64,000 nucleotides of DNA from Pararhizobium antarcticum (GCF_001885585.1 NZ_LSRP01000078.1:1-64000); one strand, 5' to 3'. Shown: positions 6,778 to 16,047, numbered from the stretch's first letter. Notes: a model not told the origin generated them from the sequence alone. Made by a program: numbers and translations.

Positions 6778-9195
6778 TCATGGTTCCTGGCCCTCGGCAC
6801 AGACCCAGACACTTCGGTTTTCGACCGGCAGCACAGCTCCGGTCTGGGAGCATTTGTAATGGCTGGGCAGGATCCGGACGGCCTCGGGCAGCACCTCGCC
6901 GGTGTCGGCGTCGACAGTTTCGGCGCCGGTCGCGAGCACCATGTCCTCCACGCAGAGATAGCCGTATTTGCTGCGGTCGGACGGCAGGCCGAGTGCGCTC
7001 GCTGCATCGCCCTTGACGAACTTCACGACACCCTTGGTCGTGAGGACATTCAGCCTGTCACGGATGCCCGATGCGCCGCTGAGGCCGCTCTGGTTCTCGA
7101 AAGACTCGGCGAACAGGGTCATCGTGTACATCTTGCCCTTCAGGGCCTCGTCCAGAAGGATGGTGACGATCACCTCGCCCTTGCGATCCCGCTCGGCATC
7201 GTGCCTGGCCCCAACCTCGGCGCGCACCAGACGTTCGTTGAGCGGGTTGATCTCGACCCATTGGCCGCCGACCTTGTCGATGAGCTTGGACGGCAGCGCC
7301 GGGCCGTTGCGCAGTTCGATCTCCAGCTTGCGCTCGGCCGCCTCCTCGTCGGGCCGGTGCAGGATCAGGCCGGAGGTGTAGAAGCCGCGCAGCGCGCTGG
7401 CGCCGGAGAGGGCAAGAAACGGGTCGTCCTTCAGCTGCAGCTTCGAGAGCTTCTTGGTGTGATGGACGAGGATCACGCCACAGGCGGGATTGATGTAGTC
7501 GCGCAGCACCTCGACGCGGTCCTTCAGAAAGAACATCATCGCGGTATTGTCGTTTTCGCCGCCGCCGTCGGGTCCGCCGTCGAATAGGTTGCGGATCGGG
7601 TCGATGCAGATGACGTCGACTGGAGCGTCCGGGAACGCCGCTTGGATGGCGCGCGCCGCCCGCACGCTGCCGTCGGTGTCCAAGAGCATCTTCAGCTTGG
7701 GCGTTGCCACGAAAGTGTCGCGCGCGGCGGCAAGGATCTTCGGTGGCAAGGCGATCTGCTTCAGCCGTTCGCGCAGGTAGTGGTATTGGATTTCCGCCTG
7801 CAGGTAGAAAATCCGCAGCGGGCGCGGTGGAGTGAAACCAAGGAACGGCACGCCTGCGGCCATGTGCACCAGCCAGCTGATGGTGAGATCGCTCTTGCCC
7901 ACCTTGGGCGCGCCGCCCAACACCAGAAGACCGCCCGGCGTCAGCACGCGCGGCGCAATGATGTCCTCGGGCATCGGGCTCTGGTCATCCAGCAATGCCC
8001 CCAGCGTGAAAGCGGGCGTCTCCTCCGGACCCGGTGCCCCGGTGGCCAGCCTGATCAGCGGCGGGCCGTTTTTCTGGACGTGCAGTTCCCACAGACGCTG
8101 GGACTCGCGCTGCAGCCGCTCCATCGGCCAGGCAGGCCGCAGCATCGCGGCATTGTAGCCGCAGATGCCTTCCCAGCCCTCGTCCTTCGACATCCGGCCT
8201 TCGTGGACCATGCGGATGAAATGCCCGATCGCGGCACTGGCGCCCTCAAAGCGCGACCAGTCATCCTGCGCAGCCTCGCGCACCGGTGTGACCAGGACAT
8301 CATCGACGGCAGGTTTGTCGGGATGGGTGAAGTCCGGCTGCAAGGACACCCCCGGCGCAGGCGGCATGTCGGCAACGGCCTCGATGAATTCGCCAAGATC
8401 GCGTTCCAGCGCGGGGTTCATTTCCACGATCCGAACTTGGGTCTTGAGGTTGTTCTTGTAATAGACCGAGCCTGCCACCCGGATCGGCTGGTGCGCCGAG
8501 CGGAAGTGCATGTCACCGCCGACCTTGGCGGCGATGTCACCGCGCAGGCGGCACACCCGGCGAATGTCATCGCCCTCGGCGGGCTCGCTGAGTTTCCACC
8601 AGACATGGGCCTTGTGCTGCCCCTCTGGCGTCACGCCGCCGCTTTCGACCACCATGGTCGGTGCGCCCAGATGGCGTTCCAGATGGGTGCGCTTGGCGGC
8701 AATATCGCCGGTGTCGATATCCACGACCACGGTCTGCATCTGCAGGATTTCTGCCGCCTTGGCCTGACCCGGTGCAGCGACTGTACCTGGGATGACATAG
8801 ACCGCTGCCCCCTCACGCGACGCCCATGTGGCGAAGGTGGCCATCTTGTCGGGGGTGGCCTGACCCGCCTCGATCCAGATGTTGTGCGGGCGGCCATCGA
8901 TGCCTTGGCCCTTGTCGATGAAGCTGCGCACCGGGATCAACCCGTCGCAATAGCCGAAAACCACCCCCATGAACTGGGCGATTTGCGCAGGGTCCGGCTC
9001 GTCTCCGAAGACATCCACCAGCGAGACCGCATCGTTAAAATCCCGCCACGGGTTGAAATGGATCAGATTTTCCTTGTGCTGGTCGATGGGCGGCGGCGTG
9101 TCGGACGGCGCGTGGTGATCGTCGTGATCAGTACTCATTTTGGATCCCTCGAATTGGTTTGGTAAGCTGGGTTGGTCTTTGGGTGAGTCGGTCAT
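6778..9195 (-). CDS. Primase-helicase (RepB-like primase plus RepA-like AAA ATPase)
   Basis: An 805-residue replication protein. Residues about 60-260 resemble the archaeo-eukaryotic primase/RepB fold, with an Asp-x-Asp pair (VVVDIDTGD, 156-164) and a basic segment with His (GGDMHFRSAHQPIRVAGS). Residues 420-640 are a RecA-like ATPase: Walker A GGAPKVGKSD (427-436), Walker B DVICIDPIRN (near 531) and ILVHHTKK (near 578), as in hexameric RepA-type helicases. The ATG at 9195 forms an ATGA overlap with the upstream nuclease gene; an internal ATG at 9138 is the alternative. The iteron region lies just downstream of its stop. It probably starts and drives element replication. Confidence 0.85.
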   Translation of the reverse strand: MTDSPKDQPSLPNQFEGSKMSTDHDDHHAPSDTPPPIDQHKENLIHFNPWRDFNDAVSLVDVFGDEPDPAQIAQFMGVVFGYCDGLIPVRSFIDKGQGIDGRPHNIWIEAGQATPDKMATFATWASREGAAVYVIPGTVAAPGQAKAAEILQMQTVVVDIDTGDIAAKRTHLERHLGAPTMVVESGGVTPEGQHKAHVWWKLSEPAEGDDIRRVCRLRGDIAAKVGGDMHFRSAHQPIRVAGSVYYKNNLKTQVRIVEMNPALERDLGEFIEAVADMPPAPGVSLQPDFTHPDKPAVDDVLVTPVREAAQDDWSRFEGASAAIGHFIRMVHEGRMSKDEGWEGICGYNAAMLRPAWPMERLQRESQRLWELHVQKNGPPLIRLATGAPGPEETPAFTLGALLDDQSPMPEDIIAPRVLTPGGLLVLGGAPKVGKSDLTISWLVHMAAGVPFLGFTPPRPLRIFYLQAEIQYHYLRERLKQIALPPKILAAARDTFVATPKLKMLLDTDGSVRAARAIQAAFPDAPVDVICIDPIRNLFDGGPDGGGENDNTAMMFFLKDRVEVLRDYINPACGVILVHHTKKLSKLQLKDDPFLALSGASALRGFYTSGLILHRPDEEAAERKLEIELRNGPALPSKLIDKVGGQWVEINPLNERLVRAEVGARHDAERDRKGEVIVTILLDEALKGKMYTMTLFAESFENQSGLSGASGIRDRLNVLTTKGVVKFVKGDAASALGLPSDRSKYGYLCVEDMVLATGAETVDADTGEVLPEAVRILPSHYKCSQTGAVLPVENRSVWVCAEGQEP

Positions 9196-9959
9196 GTTGG
9201 CATCCCCCAGCAGCGCTCCGCCCATGGGCAGAAGCGGCATTCAAAGAAGTCGCGATTTTGGGCCACACGCGGCAACAACTCGCCCGCGTCGGTGGCCTGC
9301 AGGATCCGCACGCCGCGATCCGACATGCGCTGCGCGAGATCGGCATCGAAGGGCACCAACTCGTGGTGCATCTCGGCGGTGTCCTTGTTGATTGCGGTGA
9401 ACAGCGCTGGTGCGGCCGCGATGCCGAGGACCGTCGCGTCCATGTAGGCCTGGTAGACCGCGATCTGGGCGGCATAGACCGGCTTGGACTTTGTGACCCC
9501 GTCCTTGACGCAGGCGCGCCAGTTCTTGGCATTCATCGTCTTGCATTCCCAGAGCGCAGGAACGCCAAGGTCAAAGACAGCTGGTCCTTCTGCGATGATG
9601 CCATCGACATGGCCACGGATGCGCCCACCTGCGACAGAGAAGCCGAACTGGCCGCCATCGGGGCGATTGCCCTTCCGCGTGTAAAGATCGAATCCCGCGC
9701 TGCGCAACCAAACCACCGCCAGATCCTCAAGTGCATGACCGATGGCGAAGATGCGCAGCAATTGTCCGCTGAAATCCTGGCCCTCGTCTTTCGGCGCATG
9801 CGTGAACTCAAACTGCAAGGCGCGGTCGCAGGCATGGCCAAGGCGCGAACCGCCGAGATAATCGCGTGGCGTGCGGGCGGCATTGTCGGTGGTCAGCGCT
9901 GCGTCGACTGCGGCGTTCACCTTGTCGGCAAAGCTGGGCCTGTGATTATAGTCTAGCAT
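9192..9959 (-). CDS. Cas4/RecB-like PD-(D/E)XK nuclease
   Basis: A 255-residue nuclease. Visible are GHACDRALQFEF near residue 45, an Asp in GHVDGIIAEG, then ALWECKTMNAKNW holding the ExK catalytic pair, and a C-terminal FFECRFCPWAERCWG cysteine group. One early Cys plus three late Cys is the iron-sulfur arrangement of Cas4/AddB-type nucleases. The ATG at 9959 overlaps the stop of the upstream gene (TGATG). It most likely processes DNA ends for recombination together with the Sak4-like ATPase. No CRISPR array or other Cas gene is in the window. Confidence 0.85.
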   Translation of the reverse strand: MLDYNHRPSFADKVNAAVDAALTTDNAARTPRDYLGGSRLGHACDRALQFEFTHAPKDEGQDFSGQLLRIFAIGHALEDLAVVWLRSAGFDLYTRKGNRPDGGQFGFSVAGGRIRGHVDGIIAEGPAVFDLGVPALWECKTMNAKNWRACVKDGVTKSKPVYAAQIAVYQAYMDATVLGIAAAPALFTAINKDTAEMHHELVPFDADLAQRMSDRGVRILQATDAGELLPRVAQNRDFFECRFCPWAERCWGMPT

Positions 9960-10429
9960 CAGAAGGGGATCTCCGATTGGCTGGCGATTTCGGCCATCTC
10001 GGCGCGGAATGCCGCGATGATCGTCACGATCAGCCGGTGCATGTCGTTCCGGGTCAGCTGGCCCAGCGAGCGGTCCCAGCCGATGCGCTCCATCTCCGGG
10101 GCGAGAGCGCGCATGACGGTGGGCAGCGCCTGCGTTTCCTCTTCGGTGAAATCGACCATTTTCAATCCTTTCCGGGCTTTGAGAGTGAAGGCCGCCTGGC
10201 AGCCCATGGAGCAAAACCAGCGGCGGGTTCGGTGAGCCGGATCAGGAAACGGTCCGGGGGACCGTTTCCCCGGCGAACGGCGCGGCTGGTTGGGATCGAA
10301 CCAACCGAAACCTCGGGTGCATGATGTGCAAACGGCGCAAAGCAGAGGACGCGGGTGCCAGAGGCGATCAGGGCGCGGCCGATCCGGAGCCGCTGCGGGC
10401 TGGGACAGGATTTGCGCGACATGGCTCAT
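9959..10429 (-). CDS. DUF6511 family zinc-finger-like protein
   Basis: A 156-residue protein with paired Cys groups: LCAVCTSCTRGFGWFDP near residue 30 and RRWFCSMGCQAAF near 70, the expected zinc ligands of the DUF6511 family. The rest (ALPTVMRALAPEMERIGWDR...) is helical. The start overlaps the helicase stop (ATGA) and the end overlaps the nuclease start, so it sits between two DNA-processing enzymes and may be an adaptor. Function unproven. Confidence 0.75.
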   Translation of the reverse strand: MSHVAQILSQPAAAPDRPRPDRLWHPRPLLCAVCTSCTRGFGWFDPNQPRRSPGKRSPGPFPDPAHRTRRWFCSMGCQAAFTLKARKGLKMVDFTEEETQALPTVMRALAPEMERIGWDRSLGQLTRNDMHRLIVTIIAAFRAEMAEIASQSEIPF

Positions 10430-12117
10430 GCGGCCCTCCGCTGGTCGGGGGCGGCGGTCATGACGAGATGGCGGATCGCCCGCTTGTTGAAAGTGAAGGT
10501 CATCAGTGCCGAGGCGTGATAGCGGGTCAGCCCGTAATCCTGCCGATAGGCGGGCGGCAGATATTGCAGCTGCTTGTCCGTGGCGGCCTGTTTCAGCCAG
10601 CCGCGCGTCTTGAAGGCGCTTTCATCAGTCTCGACTTCGTTCAGCCAATCATCGGCTTGCGCGAGGCAGACCGTCCTCTCACCGATGCCCAGCAACCGGG
10701 GGCTTTGGCCCTTCGCGCCACCGACCGCATGCCAGCGTCCTTCCAGAAAGAAGATGCCGCCCCAGGCGTTGAACCCGTTGGCCATCAGGGCGTCATCCGC
10801 CCCGAAAAGGTCGATCCAGGCGAAGCTGGACCGCTTCAGAAGATCGATCTCCGTCATGATGAAGCCGGTCAACTCGGCGCGCCCCTGCGCATCGGCCTCG
10901 CCGTCTTCATCGTCGCCAAGAACCTCGCCACACAGCGGGCATTCAAAGCAGGCCAGAGGAATGTCGGCGCCACAGGCAGGACACGCTTTGGTCGGGGCGT
11001 CGCCGGTCTCGGTTTTGCCGTCGAGATCGACATCCTGCTCCAGCGTGCCGTGGATCAGGCTTGAGGTGCCAAAATCCAGCACGACGCAGTCGGTCTTGAT
11101 GACTCCGGGGTGTTCCTCCGGATCGATGGTGCGCAGCCCGCGGCCCACCATCTGGATCATGGTGGATTTATAGGATGAGGGCCGCAGCAGCACGACACAG
11201 GAGGTCGGCGGGTGGTCCCAGCCTTCCGTCAGTACCGCCACGTTCACGATGACGCGAATATCTCCGGCGGCGTAGGCGGTTAGAATATCGCGGCGATCCT
11301 CGCTCGGTAGATCGCCGTGGATCAGCCCGGCAGGCACATCTGCAGCGTTGAAGGCCTCCGTGACATGGGCGGCGTGGGCGACAGTGGAACAGAACACCAC
11401 GGTTTGCCGGTCACCCGCCTTCTCCTTCCAGTGCCGGATGACCTCGTCGGTGACCGGCGCGCGGTCCATGATCGACGCGACCTCGGCCATGTCGAAATCT
11501 GCCAGCGACTTGCGTACAGCGCGCAGCTTGTCCTGCACGCCCACATCGATCACGAAGGTGCGCGGCGGGACCAGATGGCCCGAGGCGATCAACTCGCCCA
11601 GACGCACCTGGTCGGCGACATTATCGAACACCTCGCGCAGGCCCTTTTTGTCGCCCCGGTTTGGGGTGGCGGTAACGCCGAAGATGCGGGCGTCAGGATT
11701 GGCATTGCGGACATGGTCGATAATGCGGCGGTAGCTTGCCGCCACCGCATGATGCGCCTCATCAATCACCAGCAGATCAAGCTGTGGCATGGCCGCGAGA
11801 TTGCCGATCCGGGCCAGCGTCGGCACCATGGCGAAGGTCACCTGACCCGCCCACGACTTGGCGTTGGCATCGACCACCGACGTGGTCAGGCCCGGATTGA
11901 CCCGGGCAAACTTGCCCCGGTTCTGATCGGTCAGCTCGTCGCGGTGGGCGAGTACACAGGCCTTGGCGGCGCTGTCGCCGATCACCTCACCAGTGACCGC
12001 CGACAGCATGATCGTCTTGCCAGCACCGGTGGGTGCTATGCCCAGCGTGTTGCCATGAGCGTCGAGTGCTGCAAGGCTGCGCTCGACGAAGGTTTTCTGA
12101 CGGGGGCGCAGCCGCAT
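10426..12117 (-). CDS. Superfamily II DEAD/DEAH-box helicase
   Basis: A 563-residue helicase. Motif I is PTGAGKT (29-35), motif II is DEAH (119-122), motif III lies in FGVTATPNRGD, and the C-terminal helicase domain has VAVLTEGWDHPP and QMVGRGLRT (motifs V and VI). A zinc-ribbon-like CPACG...CPLCG lies after the helicase core, followed by a 150-residue tail of unknown role. It resembles RecG/UvsW or type III Res-like helicases found in phage replication clusters. It ends in an ATGA overlap with the DUF6511 gene. Confidence 0.9.
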   Translation of the reverse strand: MRLRPRQKTFVERSLAALDAHGNTLGIAPTGAGKTIMLSAVTGEVIGDSAAKACVLAHRDELTDQNRGKFARVNPGLTTSVVDANAKSWAGQVTFAMVPTLARIGNLAAMPQLDLLVIDEAHHAVAASYRRIIDHVRNANPDARIFGVTATPNRGDKKGLREVFDNVADQVRLGELIASGHLVPPRTFVIDVGVQDKLRAVRKSLADFDMAEVASIMDRAPVTDEVIRHWKEKAGDRQTVVFCSTVAHAAHVTEAFNAADVPAGLIHGDLPSEDRRDILTAYAAGDIRVIVNVAVLTEGWDHPPTSCVVLLRPSSYKSTMIQMVGRGLRTIDPEEHPGVIKTDCVVLDFGTSSLIHGTLEQDVDLDGKTETGDAPTKACPACGADIPLACFECPLCGEVLGDDEDGEADAQGRAELTGFIMTEIDLLKRSSFAWIDLFGADDALMANGFNAWGGIFFLEGRWHAVGGAKGQSPRLLGIGERTVCLAQADDWLNEVETDESAFKTRGWLKQAATDKQLQYLPPAYRQDYGLTRYHASALMTFTFNKRAIRHLVMTAAPDQRRAA

Positions 12118-12129
12118 GGTTTGTCCCCC

Positions 12130-12795
12130 TCACTCGGCCCAGCTGGGACGCCCGGAAAAACCGGGTGTCGCAGGGGTTTGCGGTGTCTGCTGCTGGGGGC
12201 TGGGTGCAATGTAGCCTTGCGGCGGCGGGACATAGCCCTGCTGCGGCGCACTGGTTGCCGGGGGCTGGCTGTAACCCGGCATCTGGGCAGCATTGCCGTG
12301 TCCCATCAACTGCGCATAATCTCGGTGACTGGGTGTGACGGCCGCGCGGACCTCGTTCTTGTCCTCGCCATTGGTGTCAGACCCGATGTCCATCCGGGCG
12401 ATGAATTCGATCCCGTCCAACTCGGCGAAGCCGCTGATCCGGCGGCGGGCCTGCGCCTGTGCCGAATTGTCCTTGTCGGCGATGCCACGCGCCGAGTTCA
12501 GGATGCCCTTGATCAACCCGCGCCCAGCGTTGCCCCAATCCGGGCCCTTGGGGCTATAAAGCCCGATCAGCGACCAGATTTTGCGTTTGGCGTAAGGCCC
12601 CTCGACCACGGTGTATTCGGCGTCGAGATAGACAGCGCCGGTCACGCCGCGCTTGGCATAACCGCCGGTCCAGCCTTGCGAGGGATCGTCGAAACCGCCG
12701 GGGCGGATGGTCAGGCGGACCTTGACCAGCGTGCCCTTCGGGATGACGGTGCCGTTGCTTTGTGCAGAGTTGAAATCGTTCCAGAGTCCGGTCAT
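12130..12795 (-). CDS. Phage recombination-associated protein with Pro/Gln-rich tail
   Basis: A 221-residue protein. Residues 1-145 (MTGLWNDFNSAQ; GTLVKVRLTIRPGG; AVYLDAEYTVVEGPY; RKIWSLIGLYSP) look like a beta-rich nucleic-acid-binding fold. The last 70 residues are rich in Pro, Gln and Ala (QGYVPPPQGYIAPSPQQQ) and end in a short tail, GFSGRPSWAE. That layout is like single-strand DNA-binding proteins. AGGAC precedes the ATG at 12795. Its place just after a Sak4-like ATPase fits an SSB-like or DUF669-like partner. The family assignment is inferred from layout only. Confidence 0.55.
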   Translation of the reverse strand: MTGLWNDFNSAQSNGTVIPKGTLVKVRLTIRPGGFDDPSQGWTGGYAKRGVTGAVYLDAEYTVVEGPYAKRKIWSLIGLYSPKGPDWGNAGRGLIKGILNSARGIADKDNSAQAQARRRISGFAELDGIEFIARMDIGSDTNGEDKNEVRAAVTPSHRDYAQLMGHGNAAQMPGYSQPPATSAPQQGYVPPPQGYIAPSPQQQTPQTPATPGFSGRPSWAE

Positions 12796-12808
12796 CGGAT
12801 TTGTCCTT

Positions 12809-13696
12809 TCAATTGACGTGGGAGGGGTTTGCGGCGGCAGCGGCAGGCAGACCTTCGACTGCGGGAGCATAGGTCAGGCGGGCTGCCGCGGGGCGCACCG
12901 GGCCGTGGATCTTGGCCATCAACTGGCCCAGATGCGGCACTTCGATCATGTCGAGCCGCCCGGAGCGATCCTTGGCCGGAAACCCGAAGGGGTTCAGCGT
13001 CTGACAGACGAAGGCGCGTGCGGGCTGGCCATCGGCACTGGCAATCTCGGCCATGGTGATGACCTGATCGACGATTCCGGGCAGTTCCAGCCCGGTCTTG
13101 GCGCCGTCGATCTGCGGCGAGAACACCTTGCGATTGAAGTCATCGAGCTTCTCGTCGAGGATGCCGACGAACCAGATGTTCTTGCGGCGCGTGTGCTGCA
13201 AATGCGTGAGCCAGGCGATCATCTCGCGGCCATGGAGCCCATAAGCGCCCCGGACATCCGGCTTGCCGGTTTTTTCCGAGAACGCCTCGGGCTGGCCCTT
13301 GCACCACTGGAAGCAGAGCCGCCCGGCAACGGTGATGGAATCGACGAACAGCGTCTCGTAGCGGTCAACGGCAGTCGGATCGCCGAACTTCTGGCAAACG
13401 GCGGCATGATGCGCCGGGCTGTAAGCCTGATCATCGCGCAAGCTGGGGTTCGCACCACCGATGAACACTGCAAAATCGCGGCACTCCATCCAGGTGCGCG
13501 GCCGGATCGCGTCGCCCTGCCAGCCCTCGATGGCGAGATCGCCCGCCTCGAGATCCATGAACAGGGTCGTCGTGGCATTCAGCGACCACAGCAGGCTGGT
13601 CTTGCCGATACCACTTTTCCCGAAGATGCAGCCCTTGATGCCGCGCGGTTCGGCCAGCCGCTGATCGGCAGTGATGATGGGCAGCGCGCCGGTCAT
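12809..13696 (-). CDS. Sak4-like AAA/RecA-fold ATPase
   Basis: A 295-residue ATPase of the phage AAA_24 type. Walker A is GKSGIGKTS (26-34) and Walker B is ETLFVDSI (113-120), and a helical region follows (HGREMIAWLTHLQHTRRKNI). Proteins of this kind act as single-strand annealing recombinases or loaders with an SSB. The start overlaps the preceding gene (ATGA at 13696/13693), and the SSB-like gene follows after 13 bp. Together with the Cas4-like nuclease and the resolvase it forms a recombination set. Sak4 assignment is by motif and context. Confidence 0.8.
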   Translation of the reverse strand: MTGALPIITADQRLAEPRGIKGCIFGKSGIGKTSLLWSLNATTTLFMDLEAGDLAIEGWQGDAIRPRTWMECRDFAVFIGGANPSLRDDQAYSPAHHAAVCQKFGDPTAVDRYETLFVDSITVAGRLCFQWCKGQPEAFSEKTGKPDVRGAYGLHGREMIAWLTHLQHTRRKNIWFVGILDEKLDDFNRKVFSPQIDGAKTGLELPGIVDQVITMAEIASADGQPARAFVCQTLNPFGFPAKDRSGRLDMIEVPHLGQLMAKIHGPVRPAAARLTYAPAVEGLPAAAAANPSHVN

Positions 13697-14166
13697 GCCG
13701 ACACCTCCTGACGCGCATCCGGGTCGTCGGCGGTCACCGCGACGTAGAGCGCATCCAGTCGGTCAGCTTCGTCGAGGCATTCCTTGCCCTTGCGCCGCAT
13801 GAAACGACGGGCATCGTCGAGGAGCTCGGGTTCCGCAATGAGGGCCGGGATCGCGACGTATTCCTCGGCACTTTCCACAAAGTAGGACTTCGAGCGCAGC
13901 TCTTGGACAAACGGGGTGAAAATCTCGCAGATTTCCGAGAAATCCGACTGGCTCAAAATGTCGCTCCGGTTGCGCAGGATGCGCTTTACCTCGGTGATGA
14001 TGCCGGTGCGCAGCATCCGCATCGCACCTTCCTGCCGCGCCTGCGTACAGGTGAGCGGAAAGGCCGCCTCCATCATGTCATCGGCGATTTTCGGGGCGTT
14101 GTTCCCGAGTTGAGAGGCAACCTCCCAGACCCGTTCGGCAAAACCCGCTGATTGGCTATCGAGCAT
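13693..14166 (-). CDS. Hypothetical phage protein
   Basis: A 157-residue helical protein beginning MLDSQSAGFAERVWEVASQL. ATG at 14166 is preferred because GGAGT lies just upstream; the longer frame upstream has no family-like content. No motif recognised. It overlaps both neighbours and so belongs to the replication operon. Confidence 0.65.
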   Translation of the reverse strand: MLDSQSAGFAERVWEVASQLGNNAPKIADDMMEAAFPLTCTQARQEGAMRMLRTGIITEVKRILRNRSDILSQSDFSEICEIFTPFVQELRSKSYFVESAEEYVAIPALIAEPELLDDARRFMRRKGKECLDEADRLDALYVAVTADDPDARQEVSA

Positions 14167-14938
14167 CAAACCACTCCTTGATTGTTGTGAACGCTGCTGA
14201 CCCTTGGGCGATGGCCTTGGCATCGAGGTCGTGAAACGGGGTGTCCCGGGCCTGACGCATGCCCTTGCGGGCAAGGACGAGGTTCCCCTCCGATGCCCAC
14301 TCGGCAAAAGCGCGGAACGTGCCGGTGACATGCCGCCACGCCGCCTGCTCGGGCGTCGGCGGAACATGGAGCGGGTTGCGCCGGCTGGCGGACCGCTGCG
14401 GGCGCAACCCGCGCATCGCGGCATCCACCACCATCTTGCGCAGGGCCGCGCGCGTCGGTTCCTCGCCGCGCTCAAGGCGATCATCCAGCGCGCGCCGAAC
14501 GATGCCGGGGTCTGCGGCCTCGGCGTCGCGGATTATGCGGGCTTCGTGGATCTCGTCGCGGCGCAGGCCGAGCTCCGCGGCGGTAGCGGGCCGGACATCG
14601 TTCAAATCTCCAACGATGTCCGTGCGCACCGAACCACGGGCGACTTCGCCCCGCGCTTGTGCGGCATCGTATTCGTCTGCCAGCCGTCGTTTGGCGCGGG
14701 CCTCGATTTCCAAGGCATGGGCCTGTGCGCGGTGCGCGGCGGCCACCAGATCATCATGGGCGTTCTTGGCGCGCTGCAGCCGGGCGGCGCGTTTGGCCAC
14801 ATCATAGGCCAGACCGGCCACCTCGCGCGCTTCAAGCACTTCGGCGGCAGTCTTCGCGCCCAAAAGCATGCTGGTCGCGCGGTCGATCAGGCTGGGCAGA
14901 TCCTGCGACGGGGCCGAAACAGGGGCGAGCAGGCTCAT
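14156..14938 (-). CDS. Hypothetical coiled-coil protein of the replication operon
   Basis: A 260-residue protein. Residues about 15-95 are highly Ala/Arg/Glu-rich and likely coiled coil (AREVAGLAYDVAKRAARLQR...). The middle (ATAAELGLRRDEIHEARIIR) resembles the helix-turn-helix of ParB/DUF3102-like phage proteins. The C-terminal third has two Trp-containing helices. It may bind DNA, but no family can be named with confidence. The start is in an ATGA overlap with the upstream gene. Confidence 0.65.
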   Translation of the reverse strand: MSLLAPVSAPSQDLPSLIDRATSMLLGAKTAAEVLEAREVAGLAYDVAKRAARLQRAKNAHDDLVAAAHRAQAHALEIEARAKRRLADEYDAAQARGEVARGSVRTDIVGDLNDVRPATAAELGLRRDEIHEARIIRDAEAADPGIVRRALDDRLERGEEPTRAALRKMVVDAAMRGLRPQRSASRRNPLHVPPTPEQAAWRHVTGTFRAFAEWASEGNLVLARKGMRQARDTPFHDLDAKAIAQGSAAFTTIKEWFDAR

Positions 14939-15471
14939 TGCTCGGCCTCATCGGCAAGAAGCTGAATGCCGAGTTGACCGGTCCGCACCGTGCGCGCGGG
15001 CTCGAAACCCTGCTGGATCGCCTCGGGCCAGGCCGCATATTTGCGCTCGGACACCTTGAAGCTGATTTCGACATATTCGGCAGGATCATCGCCTGCGGCG
15101 CGGATGCGCTCGACCATCTGGCCCAGCTTTTCCTGATCCCAATCGACGCGCTTGGCGAGGTCGGCAACAACAGTGGTGGTGCCGTCCCTCAGCCGTACCG
15201 TCCCGGAATCCTTGCCCGCCAAGCGACGGGCCTCGGTGGCCAGATCCCCATATTTCAGCGCGAGCGCTGCATCGAGGCGGGCCTTTATGGCCTTGATGTG
15301 CTGGAACGCTTCGCCGGCTTCAAATTGCAAGGCGGCAAGCATGTCGGCGGGAAGGGCTGCGATTTCCCTTGCCGAAATCTCCGGCAGATTGGCGAGAACA
15401 GGACAGTTCGTTGGAAAGGGCATTTTCGGATCTCCGGGTTTGGCAATGCGGTTTGATCTGTGCAGGGTCAT
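14935..15471 (-). CDS. Hypothetical phage protein
   Basis: A 178-residue protein with a helical N-terminal half (ALPADMLAALQFEAGEAFQH...) and a middle DGTTTVVADLAKRVDWDQEK. The first ATG (15471) forms an ATGA overlap with the preceding stop and is preferred; an internal Met at residue 17 is possible. The repeated acidic/basic pattern suggests a DNA-associated helper protein. Function unknown. Confidence 0.65.
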   Translation of the reverse strand: MTLHRSNRIAKPGDPKMPFPTNCPVLANLPEISAREIAALPADMLAALQFEAGEAFQHIKAIKARLDAALALKYGDLATEARRLAGKDSGTVRLRDGTTTVVADLAKRVDWDQEKLGQMVERIRAAGDDPAEYVEISFKVSERKYAAWPEAIQQGFEPARTVRTGQLGIQLLADEAEQ

Positions 15472-15818
15472 GCCGCGATCTCCTTCAGCAGGAGGGCGGA
15501 CAGCGAGACGGCGGCGGCTTTCGGTTTCGGCCGGGCGACGGCGATGTAGGCGAACTGGTCCGGGCCGATCCGCTCCTGCACGAGGTGGACGAGGCCTGCT
15601 TCGGCCGCCCAGAAGGCCCGGAGCCCCAGCAGGGCAAGGCGCTTGCGGTCCGGATCAGCCAGCTTCGAGATCACCGGAAAGGCGTCCAGCACCAGAAAGC
15701 CCCGATGGTATTCCAGCCGGTCGCCGGGAACGGCCTGGCCGACCCAGCCGCAGAAATCGATCTCGCTGATCGGGTGCGGTGCGCGGGCGTTGGTAAAAGC
15801 GGTGTGTTTCATCAGCAT
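15468..15818 (-). CDS. Hypothetical phage protein
   Basis: A 116-residue protein (MLMKHTAFTNARAPHPISEI...). GGAGA lies upstream of the ATG on the minus strand. Hydrophobic patches LLGLRAFWAAEAGLVHLVQE are amphipathic, not membrane spanning. No family recognised. It is the first gene after the frame-ambiguous ORF downstream of the AlpA regulator. Confidence 0.6.
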   Translation of the reverse strand: MLMKHTAFTNARAPHPISEIDFCGWVGQAVPGDRLEYHRGFLVLDAFPVISKLADPDRKRLALLGLRAFWAAEAGLVHLVQERIGPDQFAYIAVARPKPKAAAVSLSALLLKEIAA

Positions 15819-15840
15819 TGTCTCCTTCTCTCCCCTCTAC

Positions 15841-16037
15841 TCACGCGGCCCGAAAACCGTCCCAGGCCGGGCCGAGGCCGCGCGCGGTCAGATCGAGGCG
15901 CAACTCACCGGTGCGGCGGTAAAGGGCTGAACGTGACCCCACCCCGCGCGCCACGAGGTCGCGCAGCGGGCATTGGCCGAGGGCTGCGCAGAAAAACCGG
16001 GCTGCGGGTGCCAGTTGATGCGGTTGGGGATGTTCAT
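15841..16037 (-). CDS. Small ORF with an unclear frame
   Basis: An ATG at 16037 with a strong AGGGGA site opens a 49-codon frame that stops at 15888. A second frame, one base back (-1), is open from just after the AlpA stop (16047) to 15841. It reads like a real protein (LRDLVARGVGSRSALYRRTG, LDLTARGLGPAWDGFRA) but has no ATG. The two could be joined at the run of five T near 15996 by a frameshift, or the gene may be broken. Both frames have high GC at the third base, so composition does not settle it. Confidence 0.4.
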
Positions 16038-16047
16038 GGCCGTCCCC

